Source: Spongilla lacustris
Lineage: Eukaryota > Porifera > Demospongiae > Spongillida > Spongillidae
Reading direction: 5' to 3'
Assembly: GCA_949361645.1 (NCBI GenBank)
Contig: OX442423.1
Coordinates: 575,626 to 639,625 of the forward strand
DNA: 64,000 nucleotides
Below, one piece after another: positions 51,218 through 63,805 of the stretch. A program made the position numbers and the translations under genes. The number at the start of each line of letters is the position of its first letter. Within the stretch, counting starts at the first letter, position 1. The notes under the pieces were generated by a model, which made no database searches, was not told the origin of the DNA, and was given only the letters and a program-made list of their open reading frames with translations.

Positions 51218-54200
51218 CTATCTAGACGAGAATTTATCAGCACTTCTGTCGAGCATTTTTAAGTCACTGATCGAGTCGTAAACACCTTCCGCATCCTGCA
51301 GTACTGCACCGGTACCTTCTAGAGTGTCGTAGAGAGTGGTAGGTTCTAAGAAGCCATCGCTCATACCCGTGTTCATATTCTGTACCGCAGCAGGTGTGGA
51401 CACCTCGCTCATCTTATCGATGGCACCATCCAGCGAGTCATAAAGCGGTGGCTCTTCCATCACGACACCTTCGCTGCTACGTGTGGCGATGGTTTCATTA
51501 ACTACACCATCCAACGAGTCGTAAAGGGTAGGTTCCGCTGCAAAGTTCTGATCTACATCTTTGTTGGGCGCAGCTTTCGCAGTCGCAGCGCTCGAGATCG
51601 GTTCCCGGACAACAGCATCCAGGGAATCGTAAGTAAGCTGAGCGGCGGCCTCGACCGAGTTCGCCGTGATATTTTCACGAGCAGCGTTTTTCCTCTGCGT
51701 ATCACGCCGAGCGAGTTCAATTGCCGTGGCTGGTGTATCGTATAAACTGAAAGGGTCAGCCGCAGCGGGAGGCATGAACGGAGTCTCCATGGCTTTGAAG
51801 CCCATAGCATCTGCAGAATCATACAGGGGATTAATGTCGTTAAATAATACTCCATCGGTATTGCATGGAGCGGTTTTATCCACAACACTATACGTAGCTT
51901 GGATGGCTGCATGCGGCGATTGGTTGACTGGTGCAGGGACTGGAGATGGTGTTTCTGCTTCCGATGACTCGAATGCAAGGCGATTGGGGTAGCTGATTAC
52001 GTCCATTCTAACAAACGTTCCAGCCACTTCTCCATTTTTGACCGCAAGCGACGAATCTAGATCATTGATGCTGCATATAGAGATATTGGTAAACAGTATT
52101 GTATTGAGCATTTCATTATCCTCGATCCCAATGATTAACCGATTGTGATAGGTCATCGCTAGATTGAGCTGCTTTTACCCCCCCCCCCCCCCCCCCCCCC
52201 CATGCATTGCTTCCACTCACTAGGCTTTGTGTTGAACAGGTATATGAATTATAAAGTTCTAAATCAGTGGGCATGCAGTTAAAATTGTATGGTTAAAATG
52301 TTTTGACAGCTAGGATGATACTTTCAGGAAATAAAATATTTCCTAAAAACAAACATTGACCGCTGGTACTAAATGACTTCAGTCGAAGTACACGTATCCA
52401 TTTTAATTACACTGATCCTATACTGCCTATAACCATTAATAAAACCACTTGGTGGTATGCGCAGTAACAGCGCGCTAAATGGCTGCCTATATGTACCATA
52501 CATTTAACTACATTTATATGCGTGCAAGCAAATAGATGTGCGAAGTCAAATTGTGAAAGAGCGAGTTCGAAAACCTCTTTCTCCTACTTTAAAACTTACT
52601 CTAATTTAGATCTCTTGCGTCTCCTAGTTACCACTAAAGCAACCACAACGACCAATACCAGGATGATAACAAGAAGTGCTGCACCTCCAACAGCCACACC
52701 CACTTGCCCACCGACAGGCAGCGCGGGCCCAGCACCTGTGGATAACAGAGCAGTGCATGCTTTTAGTTCATCACATAATAAAAAGTGGTATATTGTTATA
52801 ATGCAATATGCATGCATTCAAATAAGTATTGTGCTAACATCTTTATAAAACTTACTATTAAAGAGGGTTGTAGGCAACGGGCTTTGTGCCAGAGGTGTAC
52901 TGGATGAACCCACAGCACCTGTAGTACATATTTGAAAAAGTATTTTTTAAATTTCATTATGCTGAGCTTGCATGGGCAAACAAATTATAATTATCTGATT
53001 AGGGTGCATGTAAATTGCTGGCATAGAAAATTTGGATTCTAAAAACTCTATGGGAAATTTCAGCAAAATGCTGCAACATTTTAGTCTTGCAGGTGACGTT
53101 TACTCACATTGGAACCTGTAATGGCATGCAAAGGCCAGGCATGAAGTGCACTGATGCTAGCTGACAGCCTGCATGCACAATGTGTAACCAGGCAGTGCAG
53201 GATCAAACCAGTTTAGATCCTTATTAGAACCAGTATTCCATGAATATAAAAAAGACCTTTATAAACCCTTTTGGGTTAGTTTGTTGATGTATATGCTGCT
53301 GGAAAATTATAATTATAATATATAGATGTTCATACACAGTCTTGGTGGTTTAAGCATCAACAGTCTTCTATAATAGCAGGACAAGATATTAACATGGTGA
53401 AAAATTGGCAAAGTTTTGCAAAACTCATTTGAAAGTCCTGATCTTTGCTTTATATGTATTTACGTTTAGGACATAGATGCAAACTCTGAATTATCACATA
53501 AAATCAATTCTGGACTGTTTTTCATGTAATTTTATAGTTTAAAAACTGGCACAGAATCTCAGGATTTATAGCAATAATCAAACAACTCTAATGCAAAGAT
53601 TAATGCAAACATTATAATCCCCATTTTATGACCTCTCATGTCCACTTTGCCGTGTGCCTCCCATGCCCCAACCCATCCAAAGGGGTTTGAGTCTTTCACA
53701 GAAAAAGTTAGCAGGATGTGAATTAGAATTATTATGGCCAAACCACTACTCTTAGTCTTCTTTTTAAAATAAAATTTCCACTAAGTGACATCGATTGTCA
53801 GAGCAAAATGCAACGGTGAGATCTCTTGGCTGAATCACGTTTGAATTGCACCATATTTCTGGTGGTATTCTAGTTTGTATGCATGGTAGTTAGTTATACA
53901 TGTAACTGATTGAAGCACTATGATACCTACTTGTAGAGGATGATACATCAATGGGTGTGAAAGTGGAAACCACAAAAGAAGTAGCACTGGATATTTCTAC
54001 AGTGAGTAAAGCCCCAGCCATTGAAGTAGATGCAGCTACATGGCAGAAGTAGAATAGTTAAAGGTGGACAGTACAATTAAGTGCAGATACACTTCAATTA
54101 AATAGATTTTGCATGAATGTATTCATCTTGGAAACTAGCGATCAAAAACGCTACTAGCATCACTTTTCCTCTTGTGAAAAGTGACATTTGGATTCATGGT

Positions 54201-56645
54201 CTGGTGTACAGGTTAAATTAAACCATAACTATGAAAAGTAACGGTGTGATTACATCAGAAAACCCATGCAGCAAACAAGCACATGAAAATTGCAGCCAAA
54301 AAAAGAAGATTATCAACCCTATAGCCCACTTAGGCAATGAATCTATAAGCAGGCAAGCAATGTGGGCTTGTTCATGTTAAAACTCCTAAGCTTGGATAAG
54401 TGGATTGAATAATTACGTAGTAAATGACAGGAAATAAAAAAGACAAAATGAACTATATTTAACATGTAGAGATAAACTAATGCATATACCTGTTTGTGAA
54501 GAAGCTTGTAAAGCAGCTGTGGTTACTGGCGTGGATGTATAAGTTGATGTGGTGATAGGTGCAGACATCAATGCAGCTATAGATGTAGGTGTCAGTACAG
54601 CTACAGGTGTGGATGTCAATATTGCTACACGTGTTGACGTTGATGATACAGTTGACGTTGATGCAGCTACAGACACTCTTACAGACATCGATGCAGCTAC
54701 AAGGATAGACGTCGTTGCTACAGCAAAAGGTGTAGAAATTGTGGGAACAGCTACATTTGTGGAAGTCAAAGTAAGTGATGTTGCAGTTGTCACAACTCTA
54801 GTTGTAGAGGTTGTTGCAAATGTTGGTGCAGAAGTCAAGATAACTGTTGTTGCAGAAGTCGATCCAGCAACAAGGGTTGAGGTAGATTTTATTGCAGCTG
54901 TAAAAGTGGACACATATATAGGTGTTGAAGTTGATATAAGTGTCGGTGTTGATGTTAATACAAATGTTTGTGTAGAAGTCGATATAACTGTTGGTGTAAA
55001 TGTTGATACAAGTGTTGTGGAGGTTGTCAGAGTAGATGTTGACACAGCAACAGGTGTTAAAGTTGATTTTACTGCAGCTGTAGAAGTGGATACAGAATTT
55101 GGAGTAGAAGTTGATACCACTGTTGGTGTAGAAGTTGATACCACTGTTGGTGTAGATGTTGATACCACTGTTGATGTAGAAGTGGATACCACTGTTGGTG
55201 TAGATGTGGATACCACTGTTGGTGTAGATGTTGTTACCACTGTTGGTGTAGAAGTGGACACCACTGTTGGTGTAGATGTTGATACCACTGTTGGTGTAGA
55301 TGTTGACACAGCAACAGGTGTTGAAGTGGATTTTATTGTAGCTGTAGAAGTGGATACAAGTGTTGGTGTAGAAGTGGATACCACTGTTGGTGTAGAAGTT
55401 GATACCACTGTTGGTGTAGATGTTGATACCACTGTTGGTGTAGAAGTTGATACCACTGTTGGTGTAGATGTTGATACCACTGTTGGTGTAGAAGTGGATA
55501 CCACTGTTGGTGTAGAAGTTGATACCACTGTTGGTGTAGATGTTGATACCACTGTTGGTGTAGATGTTGATACCACTGTTGGTGTAGAAGTGGATACAAC
55601 TGTTGGTGTAGAAGTGGATACCACTGTTGGTGTAGAAGTGGATACCACTGTTGGTGTAGAAGTGGATACCACTGTTGGTGTAGATGTTGATACCACTGTT
55701 GGTGTAGAAGTGGATACCACTGTTGGTGTAGAAGTGGATACCACTGTTGGTGTAGATGTTGATATAAGTGTCAAAGTAGATGTTGACACAGCAATAGGTC
55801 TTGAAGTTGATTTTACTGCAGCTGTAGAAGTTGATACCACTGTTGGTGTAGAAGTTGATACCACTGTTAGTGTAGATGTTGATACCACTGTTGGTGTAGA
55901 TGTTGATACCACCATTGGTGTAGATGTTGATGTAAGTGTCAGAGTAGATGTTGACACAGCAACAGGTGTTGAAGTGGATTTTATTGTAGCTGTAGAAGTG
56001 GATTTTATTGTAGCTGTAGAAGTGGATACAAGTGTTGATGTAAGTGTTGTTGCAGAAATTGATATGCAATATGTTGATACAAGTGTTGGTATATGTGTTT
56101 AGCCATATTATTATTATTCTTATAGCTCCTCCACCATAGAGCTGAATTTTGCATTTAATTTCATTTGCATATATAATAGTAATAATGCAAATCAAAATGA
56201 CCCCATTATTTATTTTCTCCCTATTATATTTTACCTGTAGGTGTAGGGGAGGACACTGCAGCTGTGGATGTAGATCCAGCTGTGTGGGCAGAAGTCAATT
56301 AAATACATAAAAACTGCTCCTGTCACCTGACAAATACAAGCTTTTACCAATTTTATATGCTTGAAATTCTTTGTTATTGTATTATATATTGTCATTATCT
56401 GATTTAACCAGTCAATATATCTACGCATGAATACAAATTTTGATACTTGTTATGTAACCACACATTTAACGCATGCAATATTTTTAATTAGTTAGCTTGT
56501 ATATAATACACCACAATGTTCCTTCTATTATGGTGTAAAAATAAGCCTTAGACATTAAATCACACATGTATTTGGAGTTGCATAATGTACCTGCGTTAGC
56601 TTGTCCACATAGTGCCAAACACAAAACAAAATAACTCCAATTCAT
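51218..56645 (-). CDS. Mucin-like single-pass receptor with repeated YDSLD tyrosine motifs in the tail
   Basis: Minus-strand exons: 56591-56645 (signal peptide MNWSYFVLCLALCGQANA), 56235-56279, 54490 to about 56013, 53931-54035, 52856-52918, 52600-52735 (TM) and 51218-52070. They sum to 2781 nt in one frame, or about 926 residues. Residues 34-541 are mostly VVSTSTPT octapeptides, a mucin-type O-glycosylation substrate. The TM (VGVAVGGAALLVIILVLVVV) is followed by TRRRKRSK. The 284-residue tail contains TYSVVD, NPLYDSAD, SLYDTPATA, TYDSLDAVV, LYDSLDGVV, LYDSLDGAI, LYDTLEGT and VYDSISDL, eight spaced tyrosines of which most are [LTV]YD[ST]. This suggests a multivalent phosphotyrosine/PTB docking tail (inference). 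The acceptor of the VNTR exon could be 56013 or 55989, both in frame. The family was not recognised. Confidence 0.78.
52177..52201. repeat. Poly-C run
   Basis: About 25 consecutive C in the intron upstream of the tail exon of the mucin-like gene. Confidence 0.95.
55090..55945 (-). repeat. 24-bp coding VNTR of the mucin-like gene
   Basis: About 35 tandem 24-bp units, each encoding VVSTSTPT on the minus strand, interrupted by degenerate units with STAAVKST/STATIKST. Because 24 is a multiple of three and the unit has no stop, long frames are open on both strands; only the VVSTSTPT frame joins signal, TM and tail. Confidence 0.93.
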
Positions 56646-59600
56646 TTCCTAATAGTTGGAGAGAGCATTAGAAAAAAATTAAAGCTTGCAAAGGAATGTA
56701 ATTATATCATACATTTCTAGCCACATGCACAGAAGAAAATAAAACAACACATACTAGAGTTTCAAGCTCAGACTGATTTATATGATCATGAATTCCGTAA
56801 TCCCTTGTTTGCTTACGTTTTACACATTTTGATACCTATATCCACAATTTATTTGTATTTATTTTTTATATCCTGTTATCATTTCTCTGCTTAATCTATC
56901 TGCCAGCACTCTTTTGTAAGTAGTTTAAGCATAGTAGAATAAATGTCAGGAGCTGGTGTCAGGCCCTATTCATTCTCTATTTTCTCCTGTAGTAGCATTT
57001 CATGTCTTGAGGTACCTCAGGGCAATGAACTGGACTAACACCAGTAAGAGCTTGCTTGCTATGTTACGGACATGTTTGATGACACAGACAACATCCAACC
57101 AACCCATCAGGTAACCGTGCAGGTGTGCAACCTGCCATGACATATAACATGTAATCCAGCTATTCTTAAGTCCTCGGGCATTACCGGTGGTGCTTAAGAA
57201 GTATGGCTCTTAGTCGTGTGATTTTTGTGATCATATAAAAGAACATTTCATCAGCATTTATAGAATCTGAATTTTTTGTTTTGTGGGCTGAGAAGGGATG
57301 GGCTGAACAAGGGTAAATATTGCCTGGTCCCCAGACCTGGCTCAACCTGCTGTAATTTAGCTTTGTGAGGTTGGCAAGTGGTATACAGTTGGGAAAAGAA
57401 CATGCCTGCTGTCTTTTGCCATGCAATAGAAGGGGAAAAAATGATCAAAAGGGGGCTTTGCCTCAACTTTACCTATTTGATGAAACTGCATGAACATCAG
57501 CATGCAATCACATATAATGTATTGATTGAGTAGGGAACTGAGGGGGACTATGACACAGATGGTAAGAAGGTTGAACCAGTTCATGCAGGATAATCCATTC
57601 TTTGACAAAGCCCAGGTTCCTTGCTAAGGTATAGACAATTTTTTTGCAAAATATAGCTTCACAACCAAACCATGTGAATGGTGACATTTTCCTATCAATG
57701 CTGTACTGTCAATAGCAATGAATTGCATGGAGATTTTTGAACTTTAAGGGAAAAAAAATCAAAAGTAATAACATCGGTTTGGATTCTAACATTCACAGTG
57801 TGGAACTGTAATTCAGTAGCGTTTTAACTAACATTCTGGACGTGACAAGTTTCTACCACTTACCAGCTGTTATACATCACAAAAGTAAGAAAGACCAGAA
57901 ACTGAGTGATGGATTCCTAGCAGCAATAGTGAGAGGTCGATGTAAAGTCTATAGCTGTAATCGGAACTTCGGAAGGTAGCTAGCTATAGAATGAAACACG
58001 GCACTGAGTACTGAAGTCACAGGCGTCAACACTAGGCTATGTATTGAGCCTTTGATGTAATTAAAGGGGCTCAAGTATGCATTGCATTTTTGATTAGATT
58101 TGTCTTCCATTCATATCACTTGCTATAGAGTCGTTTCGTTCACCAACATGACGACTTTTTAAAAAGCTACATTGTTTTAAATATGCCTGCTCATGATCAC
58201 GTGCTCTGCACACAGGGAAAATAAATTGAATAAGCCATATTGTGCAACTTTGATACATTCTAATTAAAGCAACCCCTGGGCCACCACCTTGAATGCTCTA
58301 ACTAGCTTAATAGGGCATAACCAAACGAAAGTGCTTGATGATAATCTTATGAGGCTGCTCTGACTTTAAGCTACTAGACAGGTAGACTTGAATACTTTTC
58401 TAATAAGGCCTATTCCACGAAACAGTGTAGCTCCTGAAAATTAGAGGCATCATCATGAAGACCGTTCAACTCTGAATACATACGAGTTGGAGCGACAGTA
58501 AACCAAAGACTTGCCGGTGTAAATTAAGGTAGGTAAGGAAATAATCAGCCATAACGAGTCTAATGACGTCAGTTATGTGTGAAAGCTAACTTATAATAGC
58601 CGGTGGCCAAGCAGTGCCCAGGGTATAAAATCCACGCACCTTGTTGTATAACTAATATAGTAACTTGTTCATATAGAAGAGGAGGTAGTAATGGAACACC
58701 GTATATTCTGACCTGCATAGCTTAATTGTCATATTATGCTTTCATGTAAAGAGGTTATAATTAGTACTTTCTTCAGTGTAGATCAGGAAACCTCTTGAAC
58801 TTTTAAACGAGATGGACTTGATTGGACTTTCTGACTTATTGGCGATTTCGCTACAAAATTGCTTCGCATGCAGTTCACTTCGCCAGAGTGGTTACTTATA
58901 ACTAGTTTTGTGTGCCAGCTAGCTGACATGTTTCATACAATGCGAATCGTGGTATTAACTACATTGGTCCCTTACCCACGCAGCCGGAAAAGAAAAAAGA
59001 AAACAGGCACTAGTACACTTCACGTGCATGGGCATCAATTTATACGCACTAGTGCACTTCACGTGCATGGGCATCAATATATACGCTTCATCATCACAGC
59101 GCCCACTACACCATCCTTACCTTCGATCTAGACTCCCAAGAAAAATCTGCGTCTCCACAGCAGAGAAATTGCAGCGACAGCTAAGGCATGTATTACTCCT
59201 CTCTGTACGGTAATCATGATTATTTCTATCGTGCATGAATAATTGAAACTACGTGTAAGGGCTCACGACCAACGCCCTTCTATAGCCGGTACTACCCGTA
59301 CCCTGGTCCTGGAGCTGCATGTGCGTACATACTCATGTATGACATGCGTGCATTGCTAATTTAGTTTGCACACTTCCAATGCACTCGTATATATATCCTA
59401 TCAATATCCCAATACTAATATAAGTAAATTCACAAGGTATCTATACATCTATACATGTACATGGTCAGCACTTATGCGTATACTGCCCATTTATGTCTCC
59501 GGTTATTACAGTTATTATCATTACACATACATGTTCTATGCACGAGGTGCAATATATCGATATGCATGCGCTATGGGATATGCAATATCCGGTCGAATAA

Positions 59601-60148
59601 AATTTATCCTAGAGCATCATGAACTGAAATTACATTTCCTATTTAAATTTTCATATAGCAGTTTCAAAATGTCTTTAGATGCTTCACTTTATGTGATGCA
59701 TGCGAGTTTCGCATGTTCCGCTGTAAAGAAGAATTAGGGACCCATAGAATTGGGGATTCAAACTACGGAGCTCCGGAAAATTGGGGACCCCTTCGTAGTA
59801 GAATTAGGGACCCTCATGTACAATAACGATATCGATTTTGATATAGAATAGACATTAGAGTTTATGGATGCACAATAATTATAAACATCATATACAACAG
59901 AAAATACAATAACACATGTAAAACAACATAATAGAAGTGTAATTGTTATTCTGCGGACTACAGCTGGAAGGGAACCCTGGCTTCCGGCTCAGCAACAGTT
60001 AGGTCGATGGCATTGTAACGGAAGGCTTTACCTTATAATTAATTGTGATGAGCGCGCATGGGTGCACCACTCATGCACATTATGAATAGCAAAGAAGGCC
60101 TAGGGAGAATTCAAGGAAAGTCGGCAACGTATTCATGCAATAGTTAAG
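56646..60148. other. Intergenic stretch upstream of the mucin-like gene
   Basis: No convincing gene. A 40-bp direct duplication (units near 59005 and 59045, around CACTTCACGTGCATGGGCAT) and a repeat of the words AATTGGGGA and AATTAGGGACCC at 59740-59815 are the only structures noticed. Confidence 0.5.
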
Positions 60149-60439
60149 CTATATAACTTCATTGTGACGTTGGGTTACCAGATCTCCCTTCTTGCAGTCA
60201 AGGGCATGCTCCAAACTAGTTGCAGCTCCGCATCCATCACAATTGGCTGGCATTTTCAGCAATGTTCGATTGTATCGCAATGCTAGGGCATCACGGAATT
60301 CTGTGGCAGAAAGGTCAAAGTGATGGTGAGCAATAGGCAGAGAAGTTAACCATGATGATGTCTTGCCCTCCACTGCCCGTTGTATTGCCCGTCTTGTTTT
60401 TGCATTTAGCTCTATAATGGTAACAAAGTGCAAAGCCAA
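60149..60439 (-). pseudogene. Non-LTR retrotransposon fragment (zinc-knuckle region)
   Basis: Reads GKTSSWLTSLPIAHHHFDL, then CDGCGAATSLEHALDCKKG and QRHNEVI, clearly the same domain as in 30185-31330 (GKTSSWLTTLPL, CDGCGADF, HALDCKKGG, RHNEIRD) but a different subfamily. It is truncated at both ends. Confidence 0.6.
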
Positions 60440-60621
60440 CTAATTCATAAATCTTTCCCAAAGTTATACATGTACAGTTCGTATAACCGTAGTATACCGC
60501 AGTGAGCTTAGAACACAATGACGTCGTTTTTAGGTAATTCGCGGGGCGTGGGTTTTTGGCCAGCCAGACCATCGTGACGGCAGGAGCACGTAGTTAAGCA
60601 ACCAAACATTTAAGGCTGTGG

Positions 60622-60717
60622 CTAGAGAGCCGGTACCGGCACCCTACAAAATTAGCTAAAGTACCGGTACCGGCTCTGTAGCTGCAATGCTGCAAGAAGC
60701 CGGTACCGGGTCTCTAG
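60622..60717. repeat. Tiny inverted-repeat element rich in CCGGTACCGG
   Basis: The ends CTAGAGAGCCGGTACCGG and CCGGTACCGGGTCTCTAG form an 18-bp inverted repeat with one mismatch. A third copy of the palindrome, GTACCGGTACCGGCTCT, sits in the middle. Total about 96 bp. Confidence 0.75.
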
Positions 60718-61043
60718 TATAATAACACATATAAAGCTATAGGATCATTGCAATACGTATACTATATAATTTTATGCATCGCTGTTTTTTATATCGGATA
60801 GGAGGTTGAAGAAAGAGTGGGGAAAAGGCTGTTAGCTAGCTCCTTCTTCGTGGTGTCATCAGGTGTGCGATATTTCAAAATGTCGCTAAAATCCACTTTT
60901 ATTTTCATAAAAGGTTATACATATCTGAACACATCTGAACGCAGATAAATAATGAATTGCACAAAGACACACAGTGAGAGTTTATTTTGCATTTAAATTC
61001 ACCAAAATTTTCTTTTCTCTACACCTAACAACTTTATCACTTG

Positions 61044-63263
61044 TTAGTGGAATGACTTGAGACATTGGACCTCATAACATTGCAAAAGGTGAGTTCGCAT
61101 ATGCTCTTCTTCAAAGCTTAGCATGCATAAATTGTCACCGTTAGCAGCATGAAAGGCATAAGCAATAGCATAGATTCCACAATTCATGGATCCTTTCTTC
61201 TGCTGTTGCACGGGCAAGCGATGTATTGTTGGCACATTATCCTCTGAAGTGTTCTGAAATAGGACTCTTATAGATTCTTCCAAGGTGTGTGTCAGTTTGA
61301 CACTGGCCAGGCTGTCGACAAACATGTAGGCACATGTATCCATAGATGCATGCAAGTATTTACCATTTCCATTCACAGGAACAAATTGTTTATTTTGACA
61401 GAGAAGTGTTGACTGACATCCATGCAGTTGAGGAAACTGTAGCTGTATCAAATTTTGAGCTGCCATCATATGTGTATCTTCCAGCATCTGCCCACTTTGC
61501 AGGTGGTCTTAATACCAAAGTTGAAATACATTTTGTCACCGCCTGCAACAGTTTACACTAGCTAGAATCCATATAGTAGAGAAACACTTCAAATACCTTG
61601 GAATCCTAAATTTGAGTATGTAAACATGTTAACATCATGACTGACTTATATAGCACTTACTCTTTGTTCTCCTTTTCATCATTTCATTATAAACTCCTAT
61701 GCATGACCTGCAATACCAGTAATGAGCTTTGGGTTGGCATTTTAGTGCCACACAGCAAAGATGATACCAGCATAGACAGAGTTCACAAAGTACTGATGGA
61801 GACTCATTAGCATCATGATAGCAACATTTGCAGGTGAAATAGCAGTTTGCCTTTTTTAGTTGCACTGCTCCAATAACTGTTTGCCAAGCATCCCTGCTAA
61901 AGTACTTCCGAATGAGGTGTATGTCAACATTTTCGTCCAAAACAGCATCAGTTATTTTCTCAGGGCTGATCTCAACTTCAATCATTTGTTTCCCATCAAG
62001 GGCTGCTAATGCAATTTCCTTTTCAACAAACCACTGTAGCATAACTGTATAGATACATTAAGTAAATCCATATGTATTAGATCACACAACCACAACAGGC
62101 GGTAAACTATAAACCTACTGTTTTCCTTTATAGCTGTATGAAGCTTTGCAAATGCTTTTGGCTTGGTATTCTTTGCATTCTTAGATGGCAAACCAACCAC
62201 TGTGACTTCATGCCCCTTTGGTCGGCCTCGCTTTTAAAGAATTGCATGGTGGAATCTTTATGCCTACACAATTAATTTCACACCACACATTGCATTGGTT
62301 TCCCAATTTAACTTACTCTGCAAGCAAATTTCATTTTCTTCAACACTCTTTTTTTTCAGTTTGCCAAGTTACATCTTCTTCAATGAACACATGTGACAGA
62401 ATGTATACATGTAGCATAAAATGATATTAGCATACATACCCTCAATGTTCAGTGTATCATCTTCTTCAGCTGGAATCTCATTTACAATTTCACCTTTTAT
62501 GAATCGTATTATGATTATGATATGCATATCATAATTATAATACGTATGTATGCATGTATATAGTATCATTGCATGCAATGATACTATATGCATGCATACA
62601 TAATCTTACTTGCAGTTTGCCACAGCACAATTTCATCTTCAGTATCAGTGATTTCATCAGCGACATGTATAGCACACTATCAAATGATGCTAAATGCAAC
62701 TTATATGTACCTTGACTAGTCTGATGGTTACTTAATGTGCAGTCTGTTACATTGTGAACTTGTACATCAATGTTACTTTATCTGCATGTATCAAAAATTG
62801 TATAGAGCTTAAAAAGACCTCTGCTTACATACCTTTCACTTTCTCTAATTCCACTTCTTCAACAGTATCTTGTATGCACACAATGACGGATTAAAAAAAA
62901 AAAAACATTTACACACTAAATGGGACATAAACACACCTTTTCCTGCTGTTTGACCTTCATCTCCTATATTATAATGTCACTCAATTCACAATGATACATA
63001 CATCATACCATAAACAAGTGTGACACTCAAGTGTTGTTCCCATGCGTGAATCAGCCGTTCTAACAACTCACATCGACCTGAAAATTCTGAATGTGAACTT
63101 TCAGAGGGCAGCGAAGCTAACTTTGTTGTAATGGTGGAGACTTTGTGAAACTTTTCAAACTGCAATACAGAGAGAAGATTTAAATCCAGTGCATGCACAA
63201 AATACAATGTAACTTACCTGAGACCAGGGCCGTAGCCAGGGGTGGGTCGATGGGGTCGAATGA

Positions 63264-63294
<31 letters not shown>

Positions 63295-63805
63295 ATTGAA
63301 GGTCACCCGTGACCATTAGAAATAAAATAACGATAGGCGAGCCGATAGTTATCATTTAATTGAACGCCAATTGGTCGGGACAACACCCATCCACCTTTTC
63401 AATTGACCGAAAGTGGGCCTTCCCACTGGTTGAGTCGGCTGAACGCGGAACCCCCCCCCCCCCCCCCCCCCCCCCACTAGTTGAATCGGCCCCCCCACCC
63501 AATTTTCACATTTGGGTCTCTCACTGACACATATCCGACCCCCCTCCTTTGAAAGTCTGGCTACGGCCCTGCTGAGACAATACTTTCTTGCATTTATCTG
63601 GAAGTGGAACAACACCAACTAGTGCAGAATTTGAATCTGATGCACCCTTAGTCAAAAACACACACTGATTGGGCTCATAATACTGCATAGTCCAACGTTG
63701 ATCACAAATGCATTCATCAAATAGATCCAGTCCAAGGTTCTCTCTCACAAAAAAAAAATGTGGCAGCATGGCAATTTCATTGATACCCATAAGCGACAGC
63801 AACAT
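61044..63805 (-). CDS. PHD finger / Ulp1 (C48) peptidase-like gene, interrupted by a MITE
   Basis: Minus-strand exons supported: 63579-63805 (ends CKKVLSQ), about 63003-63164 (FEKFHKVSTITTKL), several short acidic exons at 62440-62880, 62119-62230 (RGRPKG AT-hook-like, then VVGLPSKN), 61661-62044 (PHD-type zinc finger C-x2-C...C-x2-C-x4-H-x2-C...C-x2-C) and 61044 to about 61487 (Ulp1-like). The last exon has AAQNLIQLQFP, QSTLLCQNKQF, a VDSL in the position of the usual YDSL aspartate, and QQQKKGSMNCGIYAIA with the nucleophilic Cys. The HW dipeptide that supplies the catalytic His is not seen, so activity is doubtful. Splicing between the last two exons is unresolved. PHD plus Ulp1 genes of this kind are often transposon-derived in early animals (inference). 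Confidence 0.6.
62505..62599. repeat. Two adjacent long palindromes in an intron
   Basis: 62505-62544 is a near-perfect palindrome centred on ATGCAT. 62544-62599 is another centred on GCATGC (AGTATCATTGCATGCAATGA core). Both could extrude as cruciforms. Confidence 0.85.
63225..63571. mobile_element. 347-bp MITE with CAGGG TIRs and 7-bp target duplication
   Basis: Begins CAGGGCCGTAGCCAG and ends CTGGCTACGGCCCTG (15-bp perfect TIR). It is flanked by the direct repeats CTGAGAC at 63218-63224 and 63572-63578. It contains two poly-C runs (about 63265-63292 and 63451-63475). It sits at an exon-intron junction of the minus-strand gene. Confidence 0.92.

Noticed and set aside
54549..56102. 517-codon plus-strand frame (VGVDVDTT repeats)
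   Set aside because: Antisense of the mucin VNTR. It lacks signal, TM or splice context, whereas the minus frame links seven exons without a frameshift.
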